Assembly: GCF_017744155.1 (NCBI RefSeq)
Contig: NZ_JAGHQT010000004.1
Location: forward strand, 221,895 to 285,894
Reading direction: 5' to 3'
Length of the DNA: 64,000 nucleotides
Source: Endozoicomonas sp. G2_1
Lineage (GTDB): Bacteria > Pseudomonadota > Gammaproteobacteria > Enterobacterales > Alteromonadaceae
Shown here: piece after piece, positions 1 to 9,645 of the stretch
Position numbering within the stretch: the stretch's first letter is position 1
How the letters are laid out: the number at the start of each line of letters is the position of its first letter
Notes under the pieces: generated by a model
Seen by the model: the letters and a program-made list of their open reading frames with translations, nothing else
What the model was told of the DNA's origin: nothing
Database searches by the model: none
Position numbers and translations under genes: made by a program

Positions 1-649
1 AGACTTTACCCATGATAAACATCGCACCGTTGACGACCGACCTTACGGCGGTGGTCCGGGCATGTTAATGATGGTTCAACCGTTGCGCGATGCCATTAGT
101 GCAGCAAAAACTGCGGCACAAACGGCGGGCAAAAACGCTAAGGTCATATATTTGTCACCACAAGGCAGAAAATTGGACCAAACCGGTGTTAGTGAATTAG
201 CACAACACGACGCGCTGATCTTTATTGCAGGGCGTTACGAAGGAATAGATGAACGGATCATCGAGTCAGATGTTGACCAAGAATGGTCGGTTGGCGATTA
301 CGTACTCAGCGGTGGTGAACTACCGGCGATGAACGTAATTGACGCGGTTGCCCGCTTTATTCCAGGAGTGCTTGGACATCAACAATCAGCTGAAGAAGAC
401 TCGTTCTCTAACGGCTTATTGGATTGTCCCCACTATACGAGACCTGAAGTATTGGATGACAAATCTGTACCGCAAGTGTTGTTAAGTGGTAATCACGAAA
501 AAATACGCCAGTGGCGCCAATTTCAGTCATTGCAAAGAACGTGGACCAGAAGACCTGAATTATTAACTGACCTAGCTCTGACAGCTGAACAACAGCAGAT
601 GCTTGACCAAATTAAAGGCGAGTGTGATGCAGCAGACTGTGAACCCTAG
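1..649 (+). CDS. trmD: tRNA (guanine-N1)-methyltransferase TrmD, 3' part
   Basis: This is the C-terminal part of TrmD, cut by the left window edge; the reading frame is open from base 2. TrmD uses S-adenosylmethionine to methylate G37 of tRNAs that read CNN codons, which prevents +1 frameshifting. Visible family motifs are RPYGGGPGM just inside the edge, [10 protein letters not shown], and the trefoil-knot cofactor loop [12 protein letters not shown], followed by the usual C-terminal helical region. The stop at 647-649 lies 13 bases before rplS, the normal gamma-proteobacterial rpsP-rimM-trmD-rplS order, so rpsP and rimM are expected just outside the window. Confidence 0.97.
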   Translation, partial: DFTHDKHRTVDDRPYGGGPGMLMMVQPLRDAISAAKTAAQTAGKNAKVIYLSPQGRKLDQTGVSELAQHDALIFIAGRYEGIDERIIESDVDQEWSVGDYVLSGGELPAMNVIDAVARFIPGVLGHQQSAEEDSFSNGLLDCPHYTRPEVLDDKSVPQVLLSGNHEKIRQWRQFQSLQRTWTRRPELLTDLALTAEQQQMLDQIKGECDAADCEP

Positions 650-662
650 GAAGAAGGTAAAT

Positions 663-1016
663 ATGAGTAATATTATTAAGCAGCTCGAACAAGAGCAAAT
701 GAAACAAGACGTGCCAGCGTTTGCTCCGTCAGACACTGTTGTTGTTCAAGTTAAAGTAAAAGAAGGTAATAAAGAGCGTCTTCAAGCGTTTGAAGGTGTT
801 GTTATTGCTGTTAAAAACCGTGGCTTACATTCGGCTTTCACCGTTCGCAAAATTTCTAGCGGTGTAGGCGTTGAGCGTGTATTCCAGACACATAGCCCAT
901 TAATTGACTCTATTACAGTCAAGCGTCGCGGTGATGTTCGTCAAGCTAAACTTTACTACTTACGTGAGCGTTCAGGTAAATCTGCACGTATCAAAGAGAA
1001 GTTGGCTAAGAAGTAA
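663..1016 (+). CDS. rplS: 50S ribosomal protein L19
   Basis: L19 sits at the 30S-50S interface of the ribosome. The 117-residue product starts [13 protein letters not shown] and carries the conserved core [11 protein letters not shown] and [16 protein letters not shown], with the basic [20 protein letters not shown] tail; the length is normal for the family. The ATG at 663 is chosen because a purine-rich AGGAAGAAGG site lies just upstream; an in-frame upstream ATG at 603 would overlap trmD and has no homology to L19. It is the last gene of the trmD operon and is followed by a strong intrinsic terminator. Confidence 0.98.
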   Translation: MSNIIKQLEQEQMKQDVPAFAPSDTVVVQVKVKEGNKERLQAFEGVVIAVKNRGLHSAFTVRKISSGVGVERVFQTHSPLIDSITVKRRGDVRQAKLYYLRERSGKSARIKEKLAKK

Positions 1017-1038
1017 GGCTTGCTTTACTATTGCTTTG

Positions 1039-1071
1039 AAAAAACCAGTTGGCTTGCCAACTGGTTTTTTT
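1039..1071 (+). terminator. Rho-independent terminator of the trmD-rplS operon
   Basis: The inverted repeat AACCAGTTGGC / GCCAACTGGTT has a two-base loop and is followed by a run of seven T. It lies 22 bases after the rplS stop. The rest of the 1017-1371 gap is AT-rich; I see no further gene in it. Confidence 0.93.
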
Positions 1072-1371
1072 ATACCCGCTCCTTTGTACATTCAATTTAA
1101 AAGCGCTTTTAACAAGTACTTCGTTAACCGGTATTTGGTTATTAAACGTCAAGCCAGCTTTTTTCCATGAATTTAGCTTGTGTGCTATGCCAAAAGTTTC
1201 TACCCCCTAGCTAAACTATTAATTACCGAAGCTTTCCCTTTTTTTATATGCTGATTAAATGTCTAGTAAGTAACACCTGTTATTTCGGGACTGAAAATAT
1301 TAAAAATTATTATAACTAGCTGATTAGTATTATTTTTGAATATCAGCAAATTGTTTCAATTTGGTAGTTTT

Positions 1372-2256
1372 ATGGAAGCTTTAATTACACCGGCTTTGTT
1401 GTTTGCACAGGCCGTTATCATGTTCTCTCTTGGTGTTGGGCTAACGCTAGCTGACTTCAAAAGAATCATCGATCGACCTTACGTTTTCGCTATTGGCATT
1501 TGTTGTCAGGTTGTTTTTGTCCCACTTTGTGCCTTAGCGATTGTTTATTTATTTAATTTCCCGCCAGTATTCGCCGCAGGCTTAATGATTTTGAGTTTTT
1601 GTCCTGGTGGTGTTACCAGTAACATTATCTCCAAGCTATCAAAAGCTGATGTTGCCTTATCAGTATCACTCACTGCCATCGTCAGTGTTATGTCTTTTCT
1701 TACCGTACCAGCGTTAGTGTCGTGGGCCATCACTCATTTTATGGGGGAAGACGCCATTGAATTTTCATTTTTCGATTTGAGTATTGTTACTTTTGTTGTA
1801 ACAACGACACCAGTAGTGCTTGGTGTTGTGTTGCGTCACTACAAGTCAGTATTAGCGATTAAGTTAGAAAGTGTTTTAGAAAAAATTGCTATGGTACTTT
1901 GGGTCATCATTGTAGCTCTGGCCGTTGCCAACGTTTTTGAAAGGTTAGTTGCTAACTTTGCTCAAATTGGCACGGGCATTTTGTTAATGCCGTTTGTTCT
2001 TGTGGTATTTTCACTAATTACTAGCCGTTTATTTGGACTAGACATTAGAGAGAGCAAAACCTTAGCTGTTGAAAGCAGTATTCAAAACTCACCATTGGCT
2101 ATCGCTTTGGCTGCCACCATTACCGGCGCAACTGGCTTTGTTGGCGAGCTCGCAATGCCAGCTGCAGTCTACTCAATTACTATGTATTTAGTAGCAATCG
2201 TCTTTATTCTATTTTTTAGAAACTGGAACCCTAAATCGGTTGTTGCAACAGCATAA
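1372..2256 (+). CDS. bile acid:sodium symporter (BASS) family transporter
   Basis: This is a polytopic inner-membrane protein of about 294 residues with roughly nine to ten hydrophobic segments, of the BASS (bile acid/sodium symporter-like) fold. Family hallmarks are the early LLFAQAVIMFSLGVGL helix, the FCPGGVTSN loop that corresponds to the conserved crossover motif, and ESSIQNSPLAIALA in the C-terminal half, equivalent to the second crossover. Such proteins use a Na+ gradient to import organic anions; the substrate cannot be told. The ATG at 1372 is favoured; a TTG at 1336 in the same frame would add 12 residues, and neither has a strong ribosome binding site. It is monocistronic. Confidence 0.8.
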   Translation: MEALITPALLFAQAVIMFSLGVGLTLADFKRIIDRPYVFAIGICCQVVFVPLCALAIVYLFNFPPVFAAGLMILSFCPGGVTSNIISKLSKADVALSVSLTAIVSVMSFLTVPALVSWAITHFMGEDAIEFSFFDLSIVTFVVTTTPVVLGVVLRHYKSVLAIKLESVLEKIAMVLWVIIVALAVANVFERLVANFAQIGTGILLMPFVLVVFSLITSRLFGLDIRESKTLAVESSIQNSPLAIALAATITGATGFVGELAMPAAVYSITMYLVAIVFILFFRNWNPKSVVATA

Positions 2257-2271
2257 GCAACCAGTTTAATC

Positions 2272-2319
2272 CGCTTTAACAGATGATTGTTTTTAAGAAG
2301 ATAAATCTCTGTTAAAGCG
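2272..2319 (+). repeat. 12-bp perfect inverted repeat after the BASS gene
   Basis: CGCTTTAACAGA (2272-2283) and TCTGTTAAAGCG (2308-2319) can form a 12-bp stem with a 24-base loop. No T run follows, so it is not a standard intrinsic terminator. It may be a transcript-end stabiliser or an operator for the following acs gene. Confidence 0.55.
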
Positions 2320-2436
2320 CAAATTGTGCTTGAAACACCTATTGTTGAGTGTCAAAGTTGTGACTAAGTTAGCGAAATGACTAACTAATGATAACAATGT
2401 AAACGATGCAAGTTGACCAAACAACAGAGAGCAAGC

Positions 2437-4389
2437 ATGAATGAATTAAAGAGCCTGTACCCAGTTTCCTCGCAGGCAAAAGCTAACACTCATATCGATG
2501 CGCAAACCTACGAGCGCATGTATCAAGAATCTATCAATAATCCCGACGCCTTTTGGGCTGATCAAGCCAAAGAATTTATCGACTGGTATAAACCTTGGCA
2601 GAGCGTCAGTGACGTTGACTACCACAAAGCAGAAATTAGTTGGTTTAAAGGTGCCAAACTCAATGTTAGCTACAATTGTATTGATCGCCATTTACCCGAA
2701 AAGGCCAATGATACCGCGATTATCTTTGAAGGTGACGAACCCAGCGATGATTTAACCGTCAGTTACCAAGAACTGCACGATCATGTTGCTCGCTTTGCCA
2801 ATCTGCTTAAGCAACGAGGTGTTAAAAAGGGCGACCGCGTTTGTATTTATATGCCGATGATTCCTGAAACAGGCTATGCAATGTTAGCTTGTGCTCGCAT
2901 TGGTGCGGTTCATTCGGTAGTTTTTGGTGGTTTTTCTAGTGAGTCAATTAAAGCGCGGATTCAAGACGCCGATTGTCAGGTCGTGATTACTGCGGATGAA
3001 GGTGTGCGCGGCGGCAAGATAATACCGCTGAAAGCCAATGTTGATGCCGCCATAAATGACCTAGATACAGTGCACACTGTTGTTGTCGTTGAGCGCACTG
3101 GCGCACAATCGGTCAAAGACTGCTGGCAAGCTGAGCGCGATGTTCATTACCAAGAGGCGATCACCAATTTACCTGCACAGTGTACACCCGAAGTGATGGA
3201 TGCCGAAGATCCATTGTTTATTCTTTATACTTCGGGCTCTACGGGTAAGCCCAAAGGGGTGTTGCACACGTGCGGTGGCTATATTTTGTATGCCGCCATG
3301 ACCCATAAATACGTGTTTGATTATCAAGATGGCGAAGTGTATTGGTGTACCGCTGATGCCGGCTGGATAACCGGCCACTCTTATATTTTTTACGGGCCAT
3401 TAGCCAATGGTGCGACAACATTAGTCTTTGAAGGCGTGCCTACTTACCCAGATGCTGGCCGTTTCTGGCAAGTGTGTGAGAAGCATAAAGTTAATATCTT
3501 CTATACCGCGCCAACCGCGATTAGAGCATTAATGAGCTTGGGTGATGAATTAGTTGAACGTTCAGATTTATCGTCAATTCGCTTACTCGGCACCGTTGGA
3601 GAGCCAATTAACCCTGAGGCTTGGCATTGGTATTACGAAATTGTTGGAAACAGTCGATGCTCAATCGTTGACACTTGGTGGCAAACCGAAACTGGCGGCA
3701 TTTTAATTACCTCGCTCCCCGGCGCTGTTGATATGAAGCCCGGCGCTGCAGGTAAGCCATTTTTTGGTGTTCAACCGGCGATACTGTCAAAAGAAGGTGA
3801 GTTACTCGAAGGCGAAAATCGCGGCCGCTTAGTGATGACTGGCAGTTGGCCAGGGCAAATGCGCACTGTTTACGGTGACCAACAACGCTTTTACGATACT
3901 TATTTTAGTCAATACCCCGGCAATTATTTTTCCGGCGATGGCGTCAAACGCGATAGCGACGGCTTTTATTGGATCACAGGTCGTATTGATGATGTGTTAA
4001 ATGTCTCTGGTCATCGCTTGGGGACTGCTGAAATCGAAAGTGCCTTAGTGTTACACCCAGCTGTTGCTGAAGCTGCGGTGGTTGGTTACCCCCATGAAAT
4101 CAAGGGGCAGGGTATTTACGCTTATATTTCTTTGATGAACAGTGCTCATGAGTCAGATGACTTAATCACCGAGCTACAAGAGTTTGTCGCTAAAGAATTA
4201 GGTCGTTTTGCTAAACCTGACTACATTCAATATGCACCGGGCTTGCCTAAAACACGCTCGGGCAAAATTATGCGTCGCATTTTGCGCAAAATTGCTGAAA
4301 ATGAATTAGAAAACTTAGGTGATACTTCAACCTTGGCGGACCCAGCTGTAGTTGAGCACTTAATTGACAATAGAATTGTTCACCAATAA
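2437..4389 (+). CDS. acs: acetyl-CoA synthetase (AMP-forming)
   Basis: Acs activates acetate with ATP to acetyl-AMP and then to acetyl-CoA in the cytoplasm. The 650-residue protein matches the family length. Visible motifs are the P-loop-like [52 protein letters not shown] (adenylate-forming core A8 region) and the C-terminal [17 protein letters not shown], whose lysine is the residue acetylated in known Acs enzymes. The ATG at 2437 behind an AGAGAG purine stretch gives the normal N-terminus ([10 protein letters not shown]); an in-frame TTG at 2413 is less likely. A DUF1080 lipoprotein gene follows 40 bases downstream. Confidence 0.97.
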   Translation: MNELKSLYPVSSQAKANTHIDAQTYERMYQESINNPDAFWADQAKEFIDWYKPWQSVSDVDYHKAEISWFKGAKLNVSYNCIDRHLPEKANDTAIIFEGDEPSDDLTVSYQELHDHVARFANLLKQRGVKKGDRVCIYMPMIPETGYAMLACARIGAVHSVVFGGFSSESIKARIQDADCQVVITADEGVRGGKIIPLKANVDAAINDLDTVHTVVVVERTGAQSVKDCWQAERDVHYQEAITNLPAQCTPEVMDAEDPLFILYTSGSTGKPKGVLHTCGGYILYAAMTHKYVFDYQDGEVYWCTADAGWITGHSYIFYGPLANGATTLVFEGVPTYPDAGRFWQVCEKHKVNIFYTAPTAIRALMSLGDELVERSDLSSIRLLGTVGEPINPEAWHWYYEIVGNSRCSIVDTWWQTETGGILITSLPGAVDMKPGAAGKPFFGVQPAILSKEGELLEGENRGRLVMTGSWPGQMRTVYGDQQRFYDTYFSQYPGNYFSGDGVKRDSDGFYWITGRIDDVLNVSGHRLGTAEIESALVLHPAVAEAAVVGYPHEIKGQGIYAYISLMNSAHESDDLITELQEFVAKELGRFAKPDYIQYAPGLPKTRSGKIMRRILRKIAENELENLGDTSTLADPAVVEHLIDNRIVHQ

Positions 4390-4429
4390 GTGAACTAGGT
4401 TTTGGCTTAACTTTATTTGGAACAAGGTA

Positions 4430-5068
4430 ATGAAAAATAAAAGGTTTTTATTGTCAGCGTTATTTTCAGGAATTACTGCGCTAGCACTTTTTGCTTGTAG
4501 TAATCAAACTCAGCAAGCTGGACCAAAATTGGCGGAGCAGGGCGGAGTTTTGACCTTGTTTAATGGCGAAAATCTCAGCGGGTGGCGTCAGCAAGGTGAT
4601 GTTCAGTGGTTAGTGAAAAACGGCGAAATAACCACTAATGAGGCTGGTGAAAAAGGCTATTTGATCACGGATAAGGCTTACCGAGATTTTGAATTGAGTC
4701 TAGAGTTTTGGCCAGATGCCGAAGTCAATTCAGGTGTTTTTATTCGCTGTGGCAGTATTGACAGGCTAAGTGCTGATGGCTGTTTTGAGCTCAATATTTG
4801 GGATCAGCACCCTAACCAAAAAAATCGCACAGGCGCTATTGTTAAGCTGGCAACGCCGTTAGCCAAAGTAGAAACGCTAAACCAGTGGAATCAATATTTG
4901 ATTATTGCGCAAGGCAATCGTATTCAAGCTAAAATTAATGGCGTATTGGTGGCCGATTATCAAATTAAAGATAATATCAGGGCTAAGCGCGGTTATGTCG
5001 CACTGCAACGCTTTAAACAGGGAATGATTAAGTTTCGCAATATTGAACTTACGCCGCTTACTCCATAA
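4430..5068 (+). CDS. DUF1080 (3-keto-disaccharide hydrolase-like) lipoprotein
   Basis: This 212-residue protein has a signal peptide ending in a lipobox (LALFAC, Cys about residue 23), so it should be a lipoprotein. The remainder is one DUF1080 / concanavalin-like domain, seen in FNGENLSGWR near its start, VNSGVFIRC, FELNIWD and the closing GYVALQRF...IKFRNIEL. Family members act on, or bind, sugars, and some are hydrolases of 3-keto-glycosides; the substrate here is unknown. It starts 40 bases after acs and could be co-transcribed, although the functional link to acetate activation is unclear. Confidence 0.85.
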   Translation: MKNKRFLLSALFSGITALALFACSNQTQQAGPKLAEQGGVLTLFNGENLSGWRQQGDVQWLVKNGEITTNEAGEKGYLITDKAYRDFELSLEFWPDAEVNSGVFIRCGSIDRLSADGCFELNIWDQHPNQKNRTGAIVKLATPLAKVETLNQWNQYLIIAQGNRIQAKINGVLVADYQIKDNIRAKRGYVALQRFKQGMIKFRNIELTPLTP

Positions 5069-5140
5069 TCTAACGCACATTAGCCATGTACCACCGATGA
5101 CGTAATGATTATTTCAGCATAGTTTGAGTACAGTTTGATG

Positions 5141-5172
5141 AAAAACGCATAAGCTCCTTATGCGTTTTTTTT
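5141..5172 (+). terminator. Rho-independent terminator after the DUF1080 gene
   Basis: AAAAACGCATAAG pairs with CTTATGCGTTTTT across a three-base loop and a T-rich tail follows. It closes the acs/DUF1080 unit before the pst promoter region. Confidence 0.93.
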
Positions 5173-5296
5173 ATTTTTAGGGGCTTTATTTGGTGTGTTT
5201 GTTATAGTTTAAAAAACACTCTTTGTCATTGTTTTATGTTTATCATAATGATTTATAAGAATTTTTGTCTTTATTGAACTGGGTTGTAGTTTTGTG

Positions 5297-5330
5297 TTGT
5301 CACAAAAGTGTCATCTATATGCGATACAAT
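5297..5330 (+). promoter_or_regulatory. Pho box and -10 of the pst operon
   Basis: Two 7-base direct repeats, TTGTCAC (5297-5303) and GTGTCAT (5308-5314), are separated by AAAA. This is the 11-bp period typical of PhoB boxes (CTGTCAT-N4-CTGTCAT). A -10-like TACAAT (5325-5330) follows after 10 bases, the spacing of PhoB-activated promoters in which the box replaces the -35. It lies 56 bases before pstC. The rest of the 5069-5385 gap holds the terminator of the upstream gene and AT-rich DNA. Confidence 0.85.
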
Positions 5331-5385
5331 CCTCTGATTAACTTACCATTGCTAATTTTATCATTTTCGTTATTAAGGCTTACTT

Positions 5386-7815
5386 GTGACTCTAAGGTCA
5401 GGTTCAGCAAAATCTCGTTTGCTGAAAAACAAACTCGCGCGCTATTTTATTACCCTTGGCGGGGTTGGTGTGCTGTTTACCTTAGTATTTATCTTCTTGT
5501 ATTTGCTGTACGTGATTAAACCGATTTTTGACGATGTTGAGGTTGACGCGCTTGCTTCCATCCTGGTTAATAACGACAGCACTAGCCAAGTTAATCATAC
5601 TAATAGCTCAATAGCATTTATTGGCTTGGACGAATATCAACAAGTCGCTTATCAAGTCAGACAAAATGGACAAATAGACTTTTATCAACTTGTTGATTCT
5701 GACTTTCATCGCTCTGGCACCAACATATTGTCGAGCTCGTTAGCGGGTAATGAGCCGCTTGCCGTCAATAACAATCCTGTTGTTGATATTGTGCGTTCAG
5801 CAAACAATAAATTTGCCTTGCTCAATAGCGATGGCCAAGTCAATTTAGTCGATGTAAAGTTCATTAGCCGATATCTTGCCGACAGCCAAGAAATACAGCC
5901 TAGGCTCGATTATCCTATTGGCAAGCAAGGTTTTGATCTTGTGCCAAATCAGGCCAAGGTTGAGTTGTTCAGTTATGCAACCGAGCAAGGTCGCTCTCGC
6001 TTTGTCACACTAACGTCAGACAAGCGCTTAGTTGTTACCACTATTTCAAAAAAACAAAAACAAAAACAAAAACAAAAACAAAAGCAACCTGCTGCAGGCA
6101 TCACTGCACTTAATATTCGTTATCACGAGCTAGCGAAAGAAGTGAATGCTGATCAGCTATTAATTACCCCTGATTTAAGTTTGGCGATTGTGCGCGATCA
6201 CAACCTTGTGTCGGTGTATCGGCTTAATGATTTAGCCGAGCGCCGCCAAATGCTGAACGAATCGAGCGAATCAAATACAGCAAGTATTCTTTCTTCTGAA
6301 AATAGTGCGGCGGTTGAACTCAGTGCTGATATTGAGCGTTATAATCGCGAGTTCCTACACAGTCAGTTTCAACCGTTCAGCAGTTTGACTGATAAAGCAA
6401 ATATCAGTGCCATGAGCTTGTTGTCGGGCAGTAGCTCAATCTTATTTGGTTCAAGCAAGGGTGAGGTAAGTCAGTGGTTTGAAGTCATGACCTCACGCGG
6501 TCGCGTATTCAAAGAAATACGCCAGTTCGACGTGGGCGATAATGCCATTGTCGCGATTTACCCTGAGCTGTTTCGCAAGAGCTTTTTCACTCTTGATAGC
6601 GAGCAAGACCTCGGTATTTTTTACACCACCAGTGAGGCGGATCTTTGGCGTGGTAAAGTTGCTCAACAAACGTCACTGGCGATCGCCATTTCACCACGTG
6701 CCGATGCCTTGCTAGTGAGTGAACTGTCTGAGCAAGGTGGAAGCCAATTGACCTTGTTTAGCGTTGATAATCAGCACCCAGAAATCACATGGCGAGCACT
6801 GTGGCAACGCGTTTGGTATGAAGACTATCCAGAGCCCGCTTATGTTTGGCAGTCAAGCTCAGGTTCAGACGAGTTTGAAGCCAAGTTTTCACTGGTGCCC
6901 ATTTCATTTGGTACCATAAAAGCAGCGTTTTACGCGATGATTTTTGCGATTCCAATTGCGATTACCGCCGCTATTTATACTGCTTATTTTATGCCGTCGA
7001 AGTTGCGTCGTAAGGTCAAGCCAACTATCGAAATGATGGAAGCATTGCCAACGGTGATACTGGGCTTTTTAGCAGGCCTTTGGTTAGCGCCAATTATTGA
7101 ACAATACTTAGCAGCAGTTTTGTTGCTGCTGATTATTCTGCCGATTACCGTATTACTGGTAGCTTTTGGTTGGCATAAGTTACCGAAAGATTGGAAATTA
7201 ATGCTACCAGAGAGCTGGTCGCCGTTAATTCTTATTCCGTTTATTATCTTAGTGAGCGTTTTTGCCTTTAAATTTTCATCAACATTTGAAGCTTGGTTCT
7301 TTGCCGGCGACATGCGTTTATACGTCACTGAATACTTAGGCATCGACTACGATCAGCGCAATGCCTTAGTGATAGGTATTGCGATGGGTTTTGCTGTTAT
7401 TCCAACCATCTTTTCGATTGCTGAAGACGCTATTTTTAGTGTTCCGAAACACTTAACTAGCGGCGCTTTGGCGTTGGGCGCGACACCTTGGCAAACCTTA
7501 ATTACAGTGGTGCTGTTAACTGCAAGTCCGGGCATTTTTTCCGCGATTATGATGGGCTTAGGGCGTGCCGTTGGTGAAACCATGATTGTCTTAATGGCAA
7601 CCGGTAACACACCAATTCTCGACTGGAATATGTTGCAAGGTATGCGCACCTTAGCAGCTAATATTGCGATAGAAATGCCGGAATCAGAAGTCGGTAGTTC
7701 TCATTATCGAGTGTTGTTCTTAGCGGCCTTTGTTTTGTTCGTTTTCACATTTATCTTCAATACCTTAGCCGAACTGATTCGTCAGCGGTTAAGAGATAAG
7801 TACAGTTCGTTGTAG
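5386..7815 (+). CDS. pstC: phosphate ABC transporter permease PstC with long periplasmic domain
   Basis: This is one of the two membrane subunits of the high-affinity phosphate importer. At 809 residues it is far longer than E. coli PstC (about 320). A first membrane helix (about residues 20-45) is followed by roughly 440 extracytoplasmic residues with beta-propeller-like character, and the permease domain begins near residue 500. The EAA cytoplasmic loop is seen as LTSGALALGATPWQTL. The GTG start at 5386 follows an AAGG site. An odd KQ dipeptide run lies at about residues 222-233. Long PstC proteins of this kind are known in marine gamma-proteobacteria. pstA follows after nine bases. Confidence 0.93.
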   Translation: MTLRSGSAKSRLLKNKLARYFITLGGVGVLFTLVFIFLYLLYVIKPIFDDVEVDALASILVNNDSTSQVNHTNSSIAFIGLDEYQQVAYQVRQNGQIDFYQLVDSDFHRSGTNILSSSLAGNEPLAVNNNPVVDIVRSANNKFALLNSDGQVNLVDVKFISRYLADSQEIQPRLDYPIGKQGFDLVPNQAKVELFSYATEQGRSRFVTLTSDKRLVVTTISKKQKQKQKQKQKQPAAGITALNIRYHELAKEVNADQLLITPDLSLAIVRDHNLVSVYRLNDLAERRQMLNESSESNTASILSSENSAAVELSADIERYNREFLHSQFQPFSSLTDKANISAMSLLSGSSSILFGSSKGEVSQWFEVMTSRGRVFKEIRQFDVGDNAIVAIYPELFRKSFFTLDSEQDLGIFYTTSEADLWRGKVAQQTSLAIAISPRADALLVSELSEQGGSQLTLFSVDNQHPEITWRALWQRVWYEDYPEPAYVWQSSSGSDEFEAKFSLVPISFGTIKAAFYAMIFAIPIAITAAIYTAYFMPSKLRRKVKPTIEMMEALPTVILGFLAGLWLAPIIEQYLAAVLLLLIILPITVLLVAFGWHKLPKDWKLMLPESWSPLILIPFIILVSVFAFKFSSTFEAWFFAGDMRLYVTEYLGIDYDQRNALVIGIAMGFAVIPTIFSIAEDAIFSVPKHLTSGALALGATPWQTLITVVLLTASPGIFSAIMMGLGRAVGETMIVLMATGNTPILDWNMLQGMRTLAANIAIEMPESEVGSSHYRVLFLAAFVLFVFTFIFNTLAELIRQRLRDKYSSL
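6046..6086 (+). repeat. CAAAAA hexanucleotide microsatellite inside pstC
   Basis: About six units of ACAAAA/CAAAAA run through bases 6046-6086 and encode Lys-Gln dipeptides in the periplasmic domain of PstC. The unit is six bases, so slippage would add or remove two residues without shifting the frame. Confidence 0.9.
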
Positions 7816-7824
7816 GGGATACTG

Positions 7825-9510
7825 ATGCAATCTTGGTATAAATCAGGTTCTCCTTGGGTTTGGCTATCAGCCGCTGGTGTTAGTTTTAGTTTGATTGCCG
7901 TGCTTGGCTTATTATGGCTAATAGCCTCTCGCGGATTGTCATACTTTTGGCCGGCAGAGGTCTATCAATTTGACTTTACCGATGAGCAGGGCCAAACACA
8001 AAGTGTTATCGGTGAAATATACGACCGTGAACAAGTGCCATATGCGCAAGTCGCTCATTTGAATTTACCGTTTTTATCGTCAGAATCTGCCGATTCTGAA
8101 CAGGCTAGCGGGGAACATTTAACTAACGAGCAGCAAACGCTTGAACGCATATTAATTAAAACCGGCAATCGCGAGTTAACCAATTTAGACTTTCGCTGGT
8201 TGTTCCAAGGCTCGATTGTCAAACAATCGAGCCCTGAGCACATCGCAGTCATTGAAAGGCGCAAAAACGGCGACTTTTACGGTTTTATCGACGCTATTGT
8301 GTCCGGGGGGCAAGTTGTTGAACTCAGTCAATTGCCCTTGTTGTTGGCAAGGGCGAGAAATTTACAACAGCAAGTTAAAAAATTAGAGCGCGGTGAAATT
8401 CGTTCAGTTAACTTTGAGCTGGAACGCTTGCGTTTGCATGAGCGTAAATTGCTGATGAAAAATCAGCTTGACCAGAATACGCAACAAGAGATTAATCAGC
8501 AAAGAGCGGTGCTTGAGCAAAACTATCGCGCCTTTGAACAGTCTCTCAATAGCGTACGTGAGCAATTGATGCGTGACCAAATTATTGTCACCGCAGCCAA
8601 TGGTCGACAAGTGAGTTTAGATTTTGCCGATATTTTGCAAATTACCTACAACAATCAACTCACGACGTTAGATAAAGTCGGCTTGTTCCTTAAACAGCTA
8701 GCTGTTTTTGTCAGTGATGAGCCACGAGAAGCCAATACCGAAGGCGGCGTTTTTCCTGCTATTTTTGGCACTGTGTTAATGGTGTTATTGATGACCATTA
8801 TCGTCTCGCCTTTTGGTGTGGTTGCCGCGATTTATTTGCACGAATACGCAGGTAAAAACACCTTTACTCGAGTGATTCGGATAGCGGTTATCAACTTGGC
8901 CGGTGTGCCGTCGATTGTCTATGGCGTTTTTGGCCTTGGCTTTTTTGTCTATTTAGTCGGTGGCTCAATTGACAACTTATTTTTTGGTGAAGCCTTGCCA
9001 GCCCCGACATTTGGCACACCAGGAGTACTGTGGTCGGCGGTGACATTAGCCATTTTAACCTTGCCTGTGGTGATCGTCTCGACAGAAGAAGGTTTAGCGC
9101 GCATTCCTTCGTCACTTCGCCACGGTAGTTTAGCGTTAGGGGCGACTAAAGCAGAAACTCTATGGCGAATTATTTTACCCATTGCCAGCCCGGCGATTAT
9201 GACCGGCATTATTTTGGCAATCGCTCGCGCAGCAGGTGAAGTCGCCCCTTTGATGTTGGTTGGTGTGGTGAAAATTGCCCCGAGTTTGCCGTTAGACGGT
9301 GATTTCCCGTTTTTGCATTTAGAGCGCAAATTTATGCACCTTGGTTTTCACATTTACGACGTTGGTTTTCAAAGTCCAAATATTGAAGCGGCGCGGCCGT
9401 TGGTTTACGCAACCGCCTTGTTATTGGTGTCAATCATTGTGGCACTGAACGTTGGTGCGGTGGCGATACGCAACCGACTGCGTGAGAAGTATCGAGCCCT
9501 AGAGCAATAG
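7825..9510 (+). CDS. pstA: phosphate ABC transporter permease PstA
   Basis: This is the second permease subunit of the Pst importer. The 561-residue protein has an N-terminal membrane helix (about 12-36), an inserted periplasmic region with a strongly coiled-coil stretch (about 175-255, rich in Q, E, L and R), and a permease domain from about residue 310. The EAA loop appears as LRHGSLALGATKAETLWRIILP and the helix after it carries ARAAGEVAPLMLVG. The ATG at 7825 is nine bases after pstC, so translation is probably coupled. It is longer than E. coli PstA (about 296) for the same reason as PstC: an extra extracytoplasmic module. Confidence 0.93.
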   Translation: MQSWYKSGSPWVWLSAAGVSFSLIAVLGLLWLIASRGLSYFWPAEVYQFDFTDEQGQTQSVIGEIYDREQVPYAQVAHLNLPFLSSESADSEQASGEHLTNEQQTLERILIKTGNRELTNLDFRWLFQGSIVKQSSPEHIAVIERRKNGDFYGFIDAIVSGGQVVELSQLPLLLARARNLQQQVKKLERGEIRSVNFELERLRLHERKLLMKNQLDQNTQQEINQQRAVLEQNYRAFEQSLNSVREQLMRDQIIVTAANGRQVSLDFADILQITYNNQLTTLDKVGLFLKQLAVFVSDEPREANTEGGVFPAIFGTVLMVLLMTIIVSPFGVVAAIYLHEYAGKNTFTRVIRIAVINLAGVPSIVYGVFGLGFFVYLVGGSIDNLFFGEALPAPTFGTPGVLWSAVTLAILTLPVVIVSTEEGLARIPSSLRHGSLALGATKAETLWRIILPIASPAIMTGIILAIARAAGEVAPLMLVGVVKIAPSLPLDGDFPFLHLERKFMHLGFHIYDVGFQSPNIEAARPLVYATALLLVSIIVALNVGAVAIRNRLREKYRALEQ

Positions 9511-9535
9511 CGTATCAAAACCACAGGCCATTATT

Positions 9536-9567
9536 ACAATAGGCCGCTAGTACAATAAGCCACTAGT
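9536..9567 (+). repeat. imperfect 16-bp tandem duplication between pstA and pstB
   Basis: ACAATAGGCCGCTAGT (9536-9551) is directly followed by ACAATAAGCCACTAGT (9552-9567), 14 of 16 bases identical. It begins 25 bases after the pstA stop codon. Confidence 0.8.
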
Positions 9568-9645
9568 GCCGTAAACTAACAGGATAACAGCCGCTAAGTC
9601 ATACTAACGAGACTTAACGATTTTAGTAACAGGTAAGCGAAATAA

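Noticed and set aside
904..1170. Open frame overlapping the end of rplS and its terminator
   Set aside because: It runs through rplS in another frame and across a strong terminator hairpin; no ribosome binding site or family.
6046..6086. Tandem repeat considered as CRISPR-like
   Set aside because: The unit is six bases without spacers and lies in frame within pstC; it is a microsatellite.
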